64,000 nt of DNA from Streptomyces sp. Ag109_O5-10 (GCF_900105755.1 NZ_FNTQ01000001.1:6634001-6698000); one strand, 5' to 3'. Positions 48,531 to 59,362 are shown, numbered from the stretch's first letter. Translations and numbers: made by a program. Notes: generated by a model not told the origin, from the sequence alone.

Positions 48531-49511
48531 GTGCCCCACCCCCATGCCCGGCTGACCATCCACGGCAGACGGCTCCTCGTCGACCGGGTCCGCGCTGGCA
48601 GGCCCATCGCCCACGTCGCCGAAGAAACGGGCACCTCTCACACCACAGCCCACAAATGGGTCCGTGCCGGCGAGCCGAAGGCGATCCGGGGTTGTATGAC
48701 CGTTCCAGTCGACCCCTGACGACACCGCACCGAACCCCGGCCGATGTCGAGAATCGCATCTGCGAGCTACGGCGCGACCGCAAGCTCGGTCCTGCACGGA
48801 TCGGCCCGGTCCTGGGCATACCCAGCTCGACGGTCCACCGTGTCCTGACCCGCTAGGGCCTGAACCGGTTGCGCTGGACGGACCGGCCCACCCGTCAGAT
48901 CATCCGACGCCACGAACGATCACATCCCGGCGAACTGGTCCACGTCGACATCAAGAAGCTCGGCAACATTCCAGACGGCGGCGGACACCGGATCATGCCC
49001 CGCCAGCAGGCCGCGGGCAATCGGCAGGCCACAACCGACGTGCGTAGGGGCGGCAGTCCCGTGACCGGCTACAGCTTCGTTCACACAGCCGTCGACGATC
49101 ACTCCCGGCTCGCGTACAGCGAGGTTCTGACCGACGAACGCAAAGAGACCGCGGCCTCCTTCTGGCAGCGCGCGAAGACCTTCTTCGCCGAGCACGGCAT
49201 CACCCTCGAGCGCGTCCTCACCGACAACGGCTCCTGCTACAGATCCCGCCTGTTCCGCCGGACTCTCAGCGCCACCTGCATCGTCCATAAGCGCGCGCCC
49301 CTATCGCCCGCAGACGAACGGCAAGGTCGAGCGCCTATATCGCACCCTCCTCGACGAATGGGCATACGTGCGCCCGTACTCGTGCAACACCGAACGCACC
49401 GAAGCCCTGACGGACTTCCTCCACACCTGCAACTACCGCCGGTGCCACGCCGCACTCGACGGCCAACCACCCATCAGCCGCGTCAACGATCCTGCGGGTC
49501 AATACACCTAG
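48531..49511 (+). mobile_element. IS481-family transposase, degenerate
   Basis: A DDE transposase broken at three points. Helix-turn-helix: RLTIHGRRLLVDRVRAG and VAEETGTSHTTAHKW. Near 48660 the frame shifts (GLYDRSSRPLTTPHRTP resumes). A TAG at 48854 interrupts VLTR/GLNRLRW. The core holds VHVDIKKLG, HTAVDDHSRLAY and LTDNGSCYRS (two catalytic Asp). A 1-base shift near 49295 precedes RPYRPQTNGKVERLYRTLLDEWAYV (catalytic Glu), and the end is QPPISRVNDPAGQYT. No terminal inverted repeats or target duplications could be recognised. It cannot be translated intact. Confidence 0.88.
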
Positions 49512-49604
49512 ATCGCCTCGCCTCCCCGGAACACCCTGCCTAGCATGAGAAAGACGCCGCTGCCCCCGGCGGTGTGTTCCCCGCGCCGGCGAAGGGTGAG
49601 AGCC

Positions 49605-51968
49605 GTGAGTACCTCCCACGACGAGCAGAAGCCGATGCGGTCGGCAGGTCCGGGACAGCCGGGGGCGGTCGAGGAGCAGGTGGGGCCCAGCCCCGACGGG
49701 GAGCCGTTCTTTCATCCGTATCACCATCCCGCCGCGGGCTGGGGCGCTGCCAAGAGCGTGAGCAAGTTCCTGCTGCGGGAGCGGGCGCTCGTCGAGGGGC
49801 CCCGGGCGATCATGAAGATGAACCACGAGAACGGGGGGTTCGACTGTCCCGGGTGTGCCTGGCCCGACGACACGAAGGGGCTGCGGCTCGATCTCTGTGA
49901 GAACGGGGTCAAGCACGTCACCTGGGAGATGACCCGGAAGCGGGTCGGGCGGGAGTTCTTCGCCGCTCATTCCGTGGCCGAGCTGGCCGAATGGAGTGAC
50001 TTCGCGCTGGAGGACCAGGGGCGGCTGACCGAACCGATGGTGTACGACGCCGAGTCGGATCATTACGTGCCGATCTCCTGGCGGGACGCGTTCGACCTGG
50101 TCGGGCGGGCGCTGCGGGGCCTGGACAGTCCGCATCAGGCGTCCTTCTACACCTCCGGGCGGCTCGGGAACGAGGCCACCTTCCTGTACCAGCTCCTGGC
50201 CCGTGAGCTGGGCACGAACAACCTTCCGGACTGTTCCAACATGTGCCACGAGGCGAGCGGGCGGGCCCTCACCGCCTCGCTGGGGACCGGCAAGGGGACC
50301 GTTGATCTCCAGGACTGGGACGCCACCGACGCGCTCTTCATCATGGGCGTGAACGCCGCGTCGAACGCGCCCCGCATGCTCACCGCCCTCGCCGACGCCT
50401 ACAAGCGCGGTGCCCAGATCGTGCACGTCAACCCGCTGATCGAGGCGGCCTCGCGACGGACGATCATCCCGCACGACTTCGTGGACATGGCGGCCTGCCA
50501 CTCGACCCGCACCGGCACCCTCAACCTCCAGGTGCGCGTCGGCGGTGACATGGCGCTGCTGCGCGGGATCTCCAAGGCCGTCCTCGACCAGGCCAGGGCC
50601 GATCCCAAGGCACTCGACCAGGAGTTCATCGACCGGTACACGAGCGGCTTCGAGGACTACCGGAAGGCGTGCGAGACCACCTCCTGGGAGGAGATCGAGC
50701 GGCAGTCCGGGGTCAGCCGTGCCGACATCCTCCGCGCCGCCCGGATCTACCGGGACGCCGACCGCTCCATCGTCAGCTGGTGCCTCGGCGTCAGCCAGCA
50801 CGAGCACGGGGTCGACACCATACGGGAGATCGTCAACGTGCTGTTGCTGCGGGGCAACCTCGGGCGGGAGGGCGCCGGGCCCTCGCCGGTGCGCGGGCAC
50901 AGCAACGTGCAGGGCAACCGGACCTGCGGCATCGACCACCGGCCTGCCGGCCAGTTCCTGGACCGGCTCGCCGCGGTGTGCGAGATCGATCCGCCCCGGG
51001 AACACGGTCTCGACACGGTCGGCACCATCCAGGCGATGCTCCGCGGCGACGTCAAGGTGTTCGTCGGCATGGGCGGCAACTTCGCCCTCGCCGCGCCCGA
51101 CACCCGCGCCACCTACGAGGCCCTGCGCACCTGCGAACTCACCGTCCAGGTGAGCACCAAGCTCAATCGCAGCCACCTGGTGCACGGCCGGCAGGCGCTG
51201 ATTCTGCCCTGCCTCGGCCGGACCGAGAAGGACCACCAGCGGTGCGGCGTCCAGGCCACCTCGGTCGAGGACTCCATGAGCATGGTGCACCTGTCCGTGG
51301 GGATGAAGAAGCCGGCCTCCTCGCACCTGCTGTCCGAGCCCGCCGTCATCGCCGGGATCGCCCGCGCGGCGCTTCCCGACAGCACCACGCCCTGGGCCTG
51401 GTACGTCGAGGACTACGACCGTATCCGCGACACGATGGCCCAGGTCCTCGACGGCTTCGAGGACTTCAACCGGCGGGTGCGGCTGCCGCTGGGGTTCCGG
51501 ATCCGGCAGCCCGCGCGCGAACTGGTCTTCCGTACGGCCACCGGGCTCGCCGAGTTCTCCTCGGCGCCGCTGCCCGACGTCGTACCCGCGCCGGGGACCC
51601 TGGCGCTCGGCACCATGCGCTCCCACGACCAGTGGAACACCACGATCTACTCCGACAACGACCGCTACCGGGGGATCAGGAACCTCCGCACCCTCGTCTT
51701 CATGAACGCGGCCGACATGCGGGAGCGGGGCATCGCGGAGTTCGATCCGGTGGACATCGAGAGCACGGCCAAGGACGGCAGTACCCGGGTGCTCAACGGG
51801 TACCTCGCCATCCCGTACGACCTCCCGCGCGGCTGTGCGGCCGGGTACATGCCCGAGATGAACGTGCTGATCGCCCTGTGCGACTACAGCGAGCAGAGCG
51901 ACCAGCCGCTGATGAAGCACATCCGCGCGACGATCAGGCCGGCCACCGCCGCCCCTGCCGCTTCCTGA
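49605..51968 (+). CDS. FdhF/YdeP-family molybdopterin oxidoreductase
   Basis: A 787-residue member of the formate dehydrogenase-alpha-like (YdeP/FdhF) group binding bis-MGD molybdenum. Visible blocks are HENGGFDCPGCAWPD, YTSGRLGNEATFLYQLLARELGTNNLPDCSNMCHEASG, NPRMLTALADAYKRGAQIVHVNPL-like pterin contacts, VRGHSNVQGNRTCGID and MRSHDQWNTTIYSDNDRYRGI. The N-terminal four-cysteine Fe-S motif of classical FdhF is absent, as usual in YdeP. The substrate is unknown; E. coli YdeP relates to acid resistance. GTG start at 49605 behind AAGGGTGAG. The twin-Arg signal is absent, so it is cytoplasmic. Confidence 0.92.
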   Translation: MSTSHDEQKPMRSAGPGQPGAVEEQVGPSPDGEPFFHPYHHPAAGWGAAKSVSKFLLRERALVEGPRAIMKMNHENGGFDCPGCAWPDDTKGLRLDLCENGVKHVTWEMTRKRVGREFFAAHSVAELAEWSDFALEDQGRLTEPMVYDAESDHYVPISWRDAFDLVGRALRGLDSPHQASFYTSGRLGNEATFLYQLLARELGTNNLPDCSNMCHEASGRALTASLGTGKGTVDLQDWDATDALFIMGVNAASNAPRMLTALADAYKRGAQIVHVNPLIEAASRRTIIPHDFVDMAACHSTRTGTLNLQVRVGGDMALLRGISKAVLDQARADPKALDQEFIDRYTSGFEDYRKACETTSWEEIERQSGVSRADILRAARIYRDADRSIVSWCLGVSQHEHGVDTIREIVNVLLLRGNLGREGAGPSPVRGHSNVQGNRTCGIDHRPAGQFLDRLAAVCEIDPPREHGLDTVGTIQAMLRGDVKVFVGMGGNFALAAPDTRATYEALRTCELTVQVSTKLNRSHLVHGRQALILPCLGRTEKDHQRCGVQATSVEDSMSMVHLSVGMKKPASSHLLSEPAVIAGIARAALPDSTTPWAWYVEDYDRIRDTMAQVLDGFEDFNRRVRLPLGFRIRQPARELVFRTATGLAEFSSAPLPDVVPAPGTLALGTMRSHDQWNTTIYSDNDRYRGIRNLRTLVFMNAADMRERGIAEFDPVDIESTAKDGSTRVLNGYLAIPYDLPRGCAAGYMPEMNVLIALCDYSEQSDQPLMKHIRATIRPATAAPAAS

Positions 51969-51974
51969 CGGGAC

Positions 51975-52083
51975 ATCAGTGCCCGGCCGCGCGCCGCGGC
52001 CGAGCCCAAGAGCCCGTCGAGGAGCGCCAGTTCCGCCGAGCGCCCGACGAGCCGGCCGGGACCGGTGAGGCGTTCGCCGCTCG
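51975..52083 (-). pseudogene. N-terminal remnant of a LAL-type LuxR regulator
   Basis: On the minus strand LTGPGRLVGRSAELALLDGL continues LGSAAARGRAL, the standard opening of large ATP-binding LuxR (LAL) regulators. Homology stops before the Walker A motif. The rest of the 420-base gap (51969-52387) shows no other gene. A deletion remnant ~110 bases long. Confidence 0.5.
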
Positions 52084-52387
52084 GACGTGCCGAAGGGGCG
52101 TGCGCCACACCGGCGGAGGGCGGGCGCGTACGCCCGAAAGGGCGACCGGGTCGTCCTGCGGGTACGGCACACGACACGGCCTCGTACAGTGGGCGCGGCG
52201 AGGCGGCGCTGCCGCCCACGTGTCACGTCCGATGCGGTCGTCGACGTCATCGAACGGGCCACCGCCGCCGGTTGGGACACCTGCGGCCCGCGTCACGCCC
52301 GTGGGACGTCCGGTGTGCGTACGCTGTTCACCGCGCGGAGCACATCGGCGTCCCCGTGCGGAGCACATCGAGGAGAGGTCCGACCGT

Positions 52388-52954
52388 ATGTCCGAGTCAC
52401 CCGGCACCGAGCTGGCGTCCGAGTACAGCGCGCGGATCGCGCGGGACCTCGAAGTCAATGCCCAGGAACAGGACCGCCTGGCCACCGAGATCGCCGCCCT
52501 GGAAGAGCAGTTGCGCGCGGTGCGGGAGAACCGGGTGGTGCTGGAGCGGCTGCAGCAGGCGCTCACCCCGCAGTCCTCGGTCTCCGCCCCAGCCCCCGCC
52601 CCGGCAGCGGCCGACGCCGACACCGATGCCGTCGTGCCCCACCAGCGGACCGAGCCCACGCCGAACCGCCGTGCCGTCCCGAAGCAGGGCCCCGCGGAGC
52701 CGAAGCCGAGCCTGGTCGAGGCGGTCCACGCCTACCTCGCCGAGCAGGGGGAGCCCCGCTCCGCGACCGACGTCGCCGAGGCGATCAGGGCCGCTCAGCC
52801 CGGACGCACCATCAAGACGACGGTGATCCGCACGACGCTGGAGAACCTGGTCGCCCGGAACCGGGCCCGGCGCACCAAGCAGGGCCGGGCGGTCTTCTAC
52901 ACCCTGTCGTCCCCGGACGGCCCCGACACGCCGGAGGCCGGGGCGGAAGCCTAG
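52388..52954 (+). CDS. Coiled-coil plus winged-helix protein of unknown function
   Basis: A 188-residue protein. Residues 5-65 form a coiled coil (EYSARIARDLEVNAQEQDRL and LEEQLRAVRENRVVLERLQQAL), 66-115 are an Ala/Pro-rich linker, and 116-175 form a small winged-helix-like domain (SLVEAVHAYLAEQGEPRSATDVAEAI, then TTVIRTTLENLVARNRARRTKQGRAVFYTL). The layout suggests a DNA-binding dimer; no enzyme motif is present. Related proteins occur across Streptomyces without known function. The ATG follows GAGGAGAGG. It is monocistronic. Confidence 0.82.
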   Translation: MSESPGTELASEYSARIARDLEVNAQEQDRLATEIAALEEQLRAVRENRVVLERLQQALTPQSSVSAPAPAPAAADADTDAVVPHQRTEPTPNRRAVPKQGPAEPKPSLVEAVHAYLAEQGEPRSATDVAEAIRAAQPGRTIKTTVIRTTLENLVARNRARRTKQGRAVFYTLSSPDGPDTPEAGAEA

Positions 52955-53030
52955 GGCACCCGGCCGCGGCACTCGCCCCCGGCCCACCCGGCGCACCTGT
53001 CCCGCTCTCCGGCCGGGACAGGTGCGGCGC

Positions 53031-53384
53031 CTACGGCTCCCGCGGTCCCAGCGAGCGCTCCGTCACCCCCGCCAGATGCCGCCCGAACACCCCCGCCGCG
53101 TCCGGCGTCAGCGTCCGCAGGGCCACGAGCGCCGTGATCACCACGTCGCACAGCTCGCCCTGCACGTCCTCCCAGGTGTGGGTGACGCCCTTGCGGGGGT
53201 TCTGGCCGGTCGCCCCGATCACCGCCTGGGCGACCTCGCCGACCTCCTCGGTGAGCTTGAGCATGCGCAGCACGACGCCGGTCTCGCCGCCGTGCCTCCG
53301 GTTGGCGTCCAGCCAGGTCCAGAGGTCCTCGATGGAACTCCACAGGGCGGCGGGATCGCAGGGCGGTGTCCGCTGTTCCGTCAT
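53031..53384 (-). CDS. MazG-like nucleotide pyrophosphohydrolase
   Basis: A 117-residue all-alpha NTP pyrophosphohydrolase of the MazG-like group. The metal-binding EExxE...ExxD pattern is seen in RMLKLTEEVGEVAQAVIG and GELCDVVITALVAL. Such proteins hydrolyse non-canonical or excess nucleoside triphosphates. The start ATG (MTEQRTPPCDP) is chosen by family length; 18 upstream codons are open but implausible. It lies 71 bases before the DoxX gene's stop in the same direction, so the two may be co-transcribed. Confidence 0.9.
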   Translation of the reverse strand: MTEQRTPPCDPAALWSSIEDLWTWLDANRRHGGETGVVLRMLKLTEEVGEVAQAVIGATGQNPRKGVTHTWEDVQGELCDVVITALVALRTLTPDAAGVFGRHLAGVTERSLGPREP

Positions 53385-53455
53385 GGCCCGTAGCCTGCCC
53401 CGCCCCACCCCGCCGGTACTCCTCCACTCCTGCGCCACTCCACTCCCGCACTCCG

Positions 53456-54001
53456 CTACTCCTCGAACAGGGCCTCCTGCTCCCCTTCCGCCGCCCGCCG
53501 CACCCGCCGGTTCCGCGCCCCGATCACCACCGCCGTCACCGCCGCCGTCACGCCCAGCGCCGCCGGGACCATCCAGCCCTGGTCGAGGACGTGCCCGAAC
53601 GCGTGGTCCAGGGAGAGGCGGCCGGGGCCCGCGACGGCCAGGCCCGCGGTGGCCAGGCCCAGGGTCGCGGCGTACTCGTAGCCGCCCTCCGCGGCGAAGA
53701 AGCCGTTCGGCCGGTGCAGGGCGGCCGCACCCGCCATCGCCCCCGCCGCCGCGGCTCCCGCCGCCGGGGTCGCGAGGCCCAGCGCCAGCAGCGTTCCGCC
53801 GCCCGCCTCGGCGAGCCCCGCCGCCAGCGCGCTCCGCGTCCCCGGCACGTACCCGACCGACTCCATGAACTGGCCCGTGCCCTCGAGGCCGCCCCCGCCG
53901 AACCAGCCGAACAGCTTCTGGGTGCCGTGCGCGGCCAGCACCCCGCCGGTGCCCAGCCGGAGCAGCAGCAGGCCCACGTCACGTCGGTCGTAGCGGGTCA
54001 C
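53456..54001 (-). CDS. DoxX-family membrane protein
   Basis: A 181-residue DoxX protein with four membrane helices. The family opening is RYDRRDVGLLLLRLGTGGVLAAHGTQKLFGWFGG, with GTGQFMESVG and LAGLAEAGGGTLLALGL following. DoxX-like proteins associate with redox or sulfur-stress systems (for example the mycobacterial membrane-associated oxidoreductase complex); the role here is unknown. I chose the GTG at 54001, which has GGGAG five bases upstream; an ATG at 54013 would add four residues. Likely in an operon with the MazG-like gene. Confidence 0.88.
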   Translation of the reverse strand: MTRYDRRDVGLLLLRLGTGGVLAAHGTQKLFGWFGGGGLEGTGQFMESVGYVPGTRSALAAGLAEAGGGTLLALGLATPAAGAAAAGAMAGAAALHRPNGFFAAEGGYEYAATLGLATAGLAVAGPGRLSLDHAFGHVLDQGWMVPAALGVTAAVTAVVIGARNRRVRRAAEGEQEALFEE

Positions 54002-54135
54002 AGGGGCTCCCATCGGCGGCATGCGGTTCGCGGGTCTCCACCGTCGCACCCGGCACGCCCGCTCGGCCCGTCCGCGCGGCCGTTCGGGTGGCGGGCGGGT
54101 GGCGGGCGGATGGGGCCGGTGTGACGCTGGCTGCC

Positions 54136-54462
54136 ATGACGATCAAGACAGCCAAGCTCAGTGACCCGGCGGTCCGCGCCTTCGTCACCGCCGTCAACGC
54201 CAGCGACCGCGAGGGCCTCGTGAAGCTCCTCACCCCGGACGCGACCATGGCGGACGACGGCTCCGACCGGAACCTCGACGACTGGATCGACCAGGAGATC
54301 TTCTCCTCCAACGGCCACATCGACGTCGACAACGAGTCCAACGGCGGCCGCTCCCTGCTCGCCCACTACCGCAACGACACCTGGGGCGAGATGGCCACCC
54401 GCTGGGACTTCACGGTCGAGGACGACGGCCGCATCTCCCGCTTCGAGACCGGGCAGGCGTAG
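54136..54462 (+). CDS. NTF2-like (SnoaL-type) small protein
   Basis: A 108-residue alpha+beta protein of the nuclear transport factor 2 superfamily. It shows FVTAVNASDREGLVKLLTPDATMADDGSDRNL and ends WDFTVEDDGRISRFETGQA, the typical cone-fold helix and C-terminal strands. There is no clear catalytic dyad, so it may be a ligand-binding or regulatory protein. It has the same orientation as the aldo/keto reductase 75 bases downstream. The start MTIKTAK is selected by family length. Confidence 0.87.
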   Translation: MTIKTAKLSDPAVRAFVTAVNASDREGLVKLLTPDATMADDGSDRNLDDWIDQEIFSSNGHIDVDNESNGGRSLLAHYRNDTWGEMATRWDFTVEDDGRISRFETGQA

Positions 54463-54536
54463 AAACCCGGTGGGCGCGGAAACGGACCGGGAAATCCCTT
54501 GTCCTCGGGTGCGCTCCAACTCCTAGCGTCACGTGC

Positions 54537-55523
54537 ATGGAAACCGACAGCACCACCAGGACCCTGGGCCGTTCCGGCATCCGTGTCAGCGCGCTCGGCT
54601 TCGGCTGCTGGGCCATCGGCGGCGAGTGGCAGGACGCCACCGGGCAGCCGCTCGGCTGGGGCAAGGTCGACGACGAGGAGTCCGTACGGGCCGTCCACCG
54701 CGCCCTCGACCTCGGCGTCACCTTCTTCGACACCGCCGACACCTACGGCGCCGGCCACAGCGAGCGCGTCCTGGGCCGTGCCCTCGGCAGGCGCCGGGAC
54801 GAGGTCGTCGTCGCCACCAAGTGGGGCAACGTCTTCGACGAGGAGACCCGCACCCTCACCGGCCACGACGACTCCCCGGCCTACGTCCGCCGCGCCCTGA
54901 CCGCCTCCCTGCGCCGCCTCGGCACCGACCACGTCGACCTCTACCAGCTCCACCTCTCCGACGCCGACCCGGCCCGCGCCGCCGAACTCCGGGACGCCTG
55001 TGAGGAGTTGGTCGGCGAGGGGCTGATCAGGGCCTACGGCTGGAGCACCGACGACCCCGCCCGCGCCGCCGTCTTCGCCGAAGGACCGCACTGCACGGCC
55101 GTGCAGCACGCCCTGAACGTGCTCCAGGACGCGCCGCAACTCCTGGACGCGGCGGAGAAGTTCGACCTCGCCGCCATCAACCGCTCCCCGCTCGCCATGG
55201 GACTGCTGGGCGGCCGGCGGGCGGGGGCCGCGGCCGGCGACATCCGCAGCAGGCCGCCGGCCTGGCTGCCCGGGTTCGGGAACGGCGACGGGGCCGATCC
55301 CGCGTGGGTCGAGCGGATCGAGGCCCTGCGTTCCGTCCTCACCAGCGACGGGCGGACCCTCGCCCAGGGTGCCCTCGGCTGGATCTGGGCCCGCAGCCCG
55401 CGGACGGTCCCCATCCCGGGCTTCCGGTCCGTCGCCCAGGCCGAGCAGAACGCCGGGGCGATCGCGAAGGGGCCGCTCACCGCCGGGCAGCTGGCCGAGA
55501 TCGACCGGCTCCTCGGGCGGTGA
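54537..55523 (+). CDS. Aldo/keto reductase
   Basis: A 328-residue NADPH-dependent carbonyl reductase with the tetrad Asp and Tyr in FFDTADTYGAGHSE, Lys in VVATKWGN and His in LYQLHLSD. The C-terminal NADPH contact is TVPIPGFRSVAQAEQN. It differs from the one at 3217 in having the YajO/Tas-like loop EDEETRTLTGHDDSP-type insertion (here FDEETRTLTGHDD). The substrate is unknown. A small intergenic gap separates it from the NTF2-like gene. Confidence 0.92.
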   Translation: METDSTTRTLGRSGIRVSALGFGCWAIGGEWQDATGQPLGWGKVDDEESVRAVHRALDLGVTFFDTADTYGAGHSERVLGRALGRRRDEVVVATKWGNVFDEETRTLTGHDDSPAYVRRALTASLRRLGTDHVDLYQLHLSDADPARAAELRDACEELVGEGLIRAYGWSTDDPARAAVFAEGPHCTAVQHALNVLQDAPQLLDAAEKFDLAAINRSPLAMGLLGGRRAGAAAGDIRSRPPAWLPGFGNGDGADPAWVERIEALRSVLTSDGRTLAQGALGWIWARSPRTVPIPGFRSVAQAEQNAGAIAKGPLTAGQLAEIDRLLGR

Positions 55524-55551
55524 ACGGCCCCGCGCCGCTCGGCGACGGCGG

Positions 55552-56445
<894 letters not shown>

Positions 56446-56501
56446 GGGGTTCTCCACTGGGTGCTCTGCCGTCAGAGGCGTAAGGGGGCGAGGCCGGGGG
56501 G

Positions 56502-57953
56502 TCACGAGACGCTGCGCAGGGCGTCGGCCGGGCGCATCCGGGAGGCGCGCCAGCCGCCCATCGCGCCGGCGATCAGGCCGCCGGTGACCGCGAGGCCGAC
56601 CGCGAGGGCGATGGTGGTGAGGGAGACCGGCGCGGACAGCGCGATCTCCAGGGTGTGCTGGGAGGCCTGCCGGCCGGGGCCGCCGCCGCCCGGGCCGCCG
56701 CCCGTGCCACCGCCGCCGGAGCTGCCCAGCTGGGCGGTGAGCTTCGGGCTGATCGCGGTGACCGCGTAGGCCGCGCCGACGCCGAGGGCGATACCGAGGG
56801 CGCCGCCGATCAGGCCGTTCACGATGGACTCGCCGACCACCTGGCGGGTGACGTTGCGGGACGGCCAGCCGAGCGCTTTGAGGGTGCCGAACTCGCGCAC
56901 CCGGCGGGACACCGCGGAGGAGGTCAGCAGGGCCGCCACCAGGAAGGCCGCCGCGAGGACCGCGACGGACAGCCACTTGCCGACGCTGGTCGCCAGGCTG
57001 GAGGCGGTGGACAGGGAGCCGGAGACGGTGGACGCCAGGTCGGCGGAGGTGGTGACCGTCGTACCCGAGATGTTGGCGGTGATCTCCTTCTTCACGGTGG
57101 AGATCTGCTGGGAGTCGGTCGCCTTGACGTAGATCGTGGTGACCTGGTTCTTCGCGTCGCCGAGGGTCTGCGCGACCTTCAGCGGCACGAACACGTCGGT
57201 GTCGGACTCGCTGCTGTCCGGGGTCGCGATCCCGATGACGGTGAACTTGGTGCCGGAGATCTTGAAGGTCGAGCCGACCTTGTACTTCTTCTCCTTGGCG
57301 TACGACGTGCCGACCACCGCGACCTTCGAGCCGGTCTGCGCGGTGGTGAACGTCGTGCCCGAGGTGACCTTCATGGTGGACAGCGGGCCGAGGCCCTGGT
57401 GGGCCACGTCGACGCCGACCACGGAGTAGCTGTTGACGTCGAAGTCGGCGCCGCCGCCCTGAACCTGCGGCGCACCGCCCGAGCTGCTGCCCTCGCCGGG
57501 GCCGCCCTGGCCGCTGCTGCCGGTGGAGGACTTCGCCTTGCCCTGGGTGAAGGAGCCGTCGACCTTGGTGACGTTGAGGGAGAGCGCTCCGACCGCGCTC
57601 TGCACGCCCTTCTGGCCGGCGACCTCGGTGACCAGGGACGACTTCAGGGCCTGACCGCCCTGAGTCCGCACCCGGTCCGAACTCTGCGTGGAGCTGCTGC
57701 CGGACTTGGCGTCGAACGTGAAGTTCGGGCCGCCGGAGCTGCCCGAGGCCGGGGCCGTACGGGCCTTGGTGACCGTCATGTCGGTCCCCAGGCCGTACAG
57801 CGACTTGAGGACCTTGTCCTGCGCCTGGGTCATGCCGGCCGACACCGAGTCGACCGTGATGACCAGCGCGATACCGAGCGCCAGACCCAGAGCGATGACC
57901 AGCGCCGCCTTCTTCCTGCGGCCCAGCTCGCGCTTGAGATAGATGCCAAACAT
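56502..57953 (-). CDS. FtsX/MacB-type ABC transporter permease
   Basis: A 483-residue permease. The first membrane helix is at about 15-37 (KAALVIALGLALGIALVITV), followed by a large extracytoplasmic MacB_PCD domain (about 40-310) with Gly/Ser-rich loops and TSYAKEKKYKVGSTFKI. The FtsX domain with three helices is at about 325-475 (FGTLKALGWPSRNVTRQVVGES is the cytoplasmic signature; RMPADALRSV ends it). It works with the adjacent ATPase as mechanotransmission exporter or regulator of wall hydrolysis. Its promoter region (57954-58138) contains an A/T-rich TCTCAG/CTGAG repeat. Confidence 0.93.
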   Translation of the reverse strand: MFGIYLKRELGRRKKAALVIALGLALGIALVITVDSVSAGMTQAQDKVLKSLYGLGTDMTVTKARTAPASGSSGGPNFTFDAKSGSSSTQSSDRVRTQGGQALKSSLVTEVAGQKGVQSAVGALSLNVTKVDGSFTQGKAKSSTGSSGQGGPGEGSSSGGAPQVQGGGADFDVNSYSVVGVDVAHQGLGPLSTMKVTSGTTFTTAQTGSKVAVVGTSYAKEKKYKVGSTFKISGTKFTVIGIATPDSSESDTDVFVPLKVAQTLGDAKNQVTTIYVKATDSQQISTVKKEITANISGTTVTTSADLASTVSGSLSTASSLATSVGKWLSVAVLAAAFLVAALLTSSAVSRRVREFGTLKALGWPSRNVTRQVVGESIVNGLIGGALGIALGVGAAYAVTAISPKLTAQLGSSGGGGTGGGPGGGGPGRQASQHTLEIALSAPVSLTTIALAVGLAVTGGLIAGAMGGWRASRMRPADALRSVS

Positions 57954-58153
57954 CCCGTTCCTCGAAGGTTCTTGGCGCCCGCCGTGGGCGCGGGCTCAAG
58001 CTAGGGAGGAACCTTTGAGCGGCCCTGGGTAAAAGATGTGTCAGAGCTGAGAAACCGGGATGTCTCAGCAAACTTTCATAAGACAGCAAATTCATATGCC
58101 AGGGAGGGGGTCCGCGCGGCGAAGCCCCGCTGGACGCGGTGTACGGTCCCGAG

Positions 58154-59362
58154 GTGCGCGATTCCTCTCGGCTGACCAGGCGTGCCGTCCTCGGACTGAC
58201 GGCCGCCGCCCTTCCCGTGTCCGCGGCGACCCCCGCCTCCGCCGCCACCGTCATCGGCGGCGAGCGTCTGGCCCGTGGGGGCGTACAGGTGAGCGGTGCC
58301 ACCGGCCTGCCGAGGAAGATCACCGCCCGGGCCTGGCTGCTCGCCGACTGCGACAGCGGCGAGGTGCTCGCCTCGTACAACGCGCACCGGAGGCTGGCGC
58401 CCGCCTCCACCCTGAAGATGCTGTTCGCGGACACCGTGCTGAAGAAGTTCGAGCGGACCGAGCGGTACAGGGTCAAGGACACCGACATCTCCGACGTCCC
58501 GGCCGGCTCCAGCCTGGTCGGCATCAAGCCCGGCATCACCTACACCGTCGAGCAGCTGTGGCAGGGCGTCTTCCTGCGCTCCGGCAACGACGCCGTGCAC
58601 GTCCTCGCCCACATGAACGGCGGCATCGCGAAGACCGTCGCCGAGATGCAGGCCAGGGCGGCCGACCTCCAGGCCCTCGACACCCATGTGGTCAGCCCCG
58701 ACGGCTTCGACCACCCGGGCCAGCTGTCGTCGGCGTACGACCTGACCCTCTTCGCCCGGCACGGGCTGAAGGACGACGACTTCCGCGGCTACTGCGGCAC
58801 GCGCATCGCGAACTTCCCGGCGGGCGGCAAGAAGACCTTCCAGATCCAGAACACCGACCGCCTGCTCACCGGCGCCTGGGGGCTCGACGTCTACAAGGGC
58901 CTGTTCGGCGTCAAGAACGGCTACACCAGCCACGCCGGCAACACCTTCACCGGTGGTGCCACCCGGGACGGCCGCACCCTGCTGGTCACCGTGATGCACC
59001 CGGACCCCGCCACCAACGCCGTGTACGAGCAGACCGCCGCGCTGCTCGACTGGGGCTTCGGGAAGGGGAGCTCGGCGCAGTCCGTGGGCGCGCTGGTCGA
59101 TCCGCTGAGCGAGGGCGGGGCGAGCGCGAGTCCGTCGGGGCGGGGCAAGGGGGCCGCGGGGGCGGCCGGGACGGGGGCCGCCGCCGGTTCGGGATCGTCG
59201 GGACCGTCGCCGTGGCGGGTCGCGGAGGGCGGGGCGCTGACGCTCGGGCTGCTGGGCGCCGGGGCGTGGGCGCTGCGCCGGCGCCGGCGGGCGGCCGGTG
59301 CCGCGGCCGGCCCCGACTCGGGTGACCCACCGTCGGGTCCAGCCGGCCCGACGGCGGGCTGA
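58154..59362 (+). CDS. D-alanyl-D-alanine carboxypeptidase (S11, PBP5-type)
   Basis: A 402-residue membrane-anchored penicillin-binding carboxypeptidase that trims the terminal D-Ala of the stem peptide. The twin-Arg-like signal RLTRRAVLGLTAAALPVSA leads to a cleavage region near residue 30. Catalytic motifs are SxxK in APASTLKMLF (Ser about 85), SxN in FLRSGNDAVH and KNG in FGVKNGYTSHAG (in place of KTG). A Gly/Ser-rich linker and C-terminal membrane helix with an Arg tail (GALTLGLLGAGAWALRRRRR) anchor it. GTG at 58154 is preferred; a GTG five codons earlier is possible. Neither has a ribosome site. Confidence 0.9.
   Translation: MRDSSRLTRRAVLGLTAAALPVSAATPASAATVIGGERLARGGVQVSGATGLPRKITARAWLLADCDSGEVLASYNAHRRLAPASTLKMLFADTVLKKFERTERYRVKDTDISDVPAGSSLVGIKPGITYTVEQLWQGVFLRSGNDAVHVLAHMNGGIAKTVAEMQARAADLQALDTHVVSPDGFDHPGQLSSAYDLTLFARHGLKDDDFRGYCGTRIANFPAGGKKTFQIQNTDRLLTGAWGLDVYKGLFGVKNGYTSHAGNTFTGGATRDGRTLLVTVMHPDPATNAVYEQTAALLDWGFGKGSSAQSVGALVDPLSEGGASASPSGRGKGAAGAAGTGAAAGSGSSGPSPWRVAEGGALTLGLLGAGAWALRRRRRAAGAAAGPDSGDPPSGPAGPTAG

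Noticed and set aside
51964..51980. A CTGAC-N5-ATCAG sequence resembling the regulon palindrome
   Set aside because: One arm is imperfect and it overlaps the stop codon of the molybdopterin oxidoreductase, with no downstream catabolic gene.
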